A stretch of DNA of 64,000 bases from positions 1,426,001 through 1,490,000 of the forward strand of contig NZ_CP022111.1 of NCBI RefSeq assembly GCF_000730165.1. The letters are read 5' to 3'. The first letter of the stretch is position 1; each line of letters begins with the position of its first letter. Of the stretch, positions 63,951-64,000 are shown one piece after another. The translations under genes and the position numbers were made by a program. The DNA comes from Nitrospirillum viridazoti CBAmc (GTDB taxonomy: Bacteria > Pseudomonadota > Alphaproteobacteria > Azospirillales > Azospirillaceae). The notes beneath the pieces were generated by a model. That model searched no databases. It saw only the letters and a list, made by a program, of their open reading frames with translations, and was not told the origin of the DNA.

Positions 63951-64000
63951 GTGAGCCCGCGCCTTTGGCGCCGGGCTTTGCCAGGTGGCTGTTTTGAACA
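63951..64000 (+). CDS. Possible start of a further gene, cut by the window edge
   Basis: A very strong ribosome site (GGGAGGAGGAAG, 63939-63950) leads directly to a GTG at 63951 that opens a frame reading MSPRLWRRALPGG up to the right edge. The spacing is tight and only 16 codons are visible, so a later start is possible. No function can be assigned. Confidence 0.25.
   Translation, partial: MSPRLWRRALPGGCFE

Overview
The window is high-GC DNA with dense genes and short intergenic gaps. It reads as a chromosome segment of an alphaproteobacterium, most likely of the Azospirillaceae/Rhodospirillales (for example Nitrospirillum-like). The placement rests on a divK-pleD pair, an EipB/DUF1849 envelope protein, a fused SecDF, an AarC-type CoA-transferase and an alphaproteobacterial flagellar set. 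It is an inference; no rRNA or other marker gene is present. No tRNA, rRNA, CRISPR array or complete insertion sequence was recognised.

Layout. 1-3.6 kb: end of an S41 protease, a DUF2975/XRE/membrane-protein operon on the minus strand, rpmG and a family-25 glycosyltransferase. 3.6-5.6 kb: divK-pleD, the cell-cycle and c-di-GMP module. 5.8-12.3 kb: an Aae-like aromatic-acid efflux system (FUSC pump, two LysR regulators, outer-membrane factor, membrane-fusion protein, DUF1656 protein). 12.5-17.7 kb: a small Cys-repeat lipoprotein, a succinyl-CoA:acetate CoA-transferase, and a flavin-dependent halogenase downstream of a CPA2 antiporter. 17.8-21.6 kb: two toxin-antitoxin-like pairs, eipB, a GGDEF protein and a DUF1579-like protein. 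21.6-27.1 kb: a double-domain M16 peptidase divergent from a TonB-dependent siderophore receptor with a Fur-like box.

27.1-31.3 kb is the clearest foreign patch. It is visibly AT-rich and carries a 1063-residue protein that fuses a calcineurin-like metallophosphoesterase to a NACHT/STAND-like NTPase and a long C-terminal region. This looks like a stand-alone defence (conflict) gene. A ParDE-like pair with a short ParE lies next to it. A class-C beta-lactamase-like hydrolase and a VapBC pair follow, so four toxin-antitoxin-like modules lie within about 16 kb around this gene.

33.4-50.2 kb is mostly housekeeping and envelope functions: aspS, a second siderophore receptor, rnd, a His/Ser-rich unknown protein, secDF, a RimK-type ATP-grasp ligase with a small partner gene and a divergent GNAT, an alpha/beta hydrolase, an MsbA-like ABC exporter, an FAH-family hydrolase and a patatin. 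50.5-51.6 kb: a cold-shock protein and a MarR-like regulator.

51.6-63.8 kb is a flagellar filament and hook locus: a TPR protein with a glycosyltransferase-like C-terminus on the minus strand, then flgD, flgE, two unrecognised small genes, flgK, flgL, flagellin, fliD, fliS, an ECF sigma factor and a probable anti-sigma or negative regulator. A roughly 60-bp promoter-like element with fixed internal spacing precedes both flgD and the flagellin gene and probably co-regulates them.
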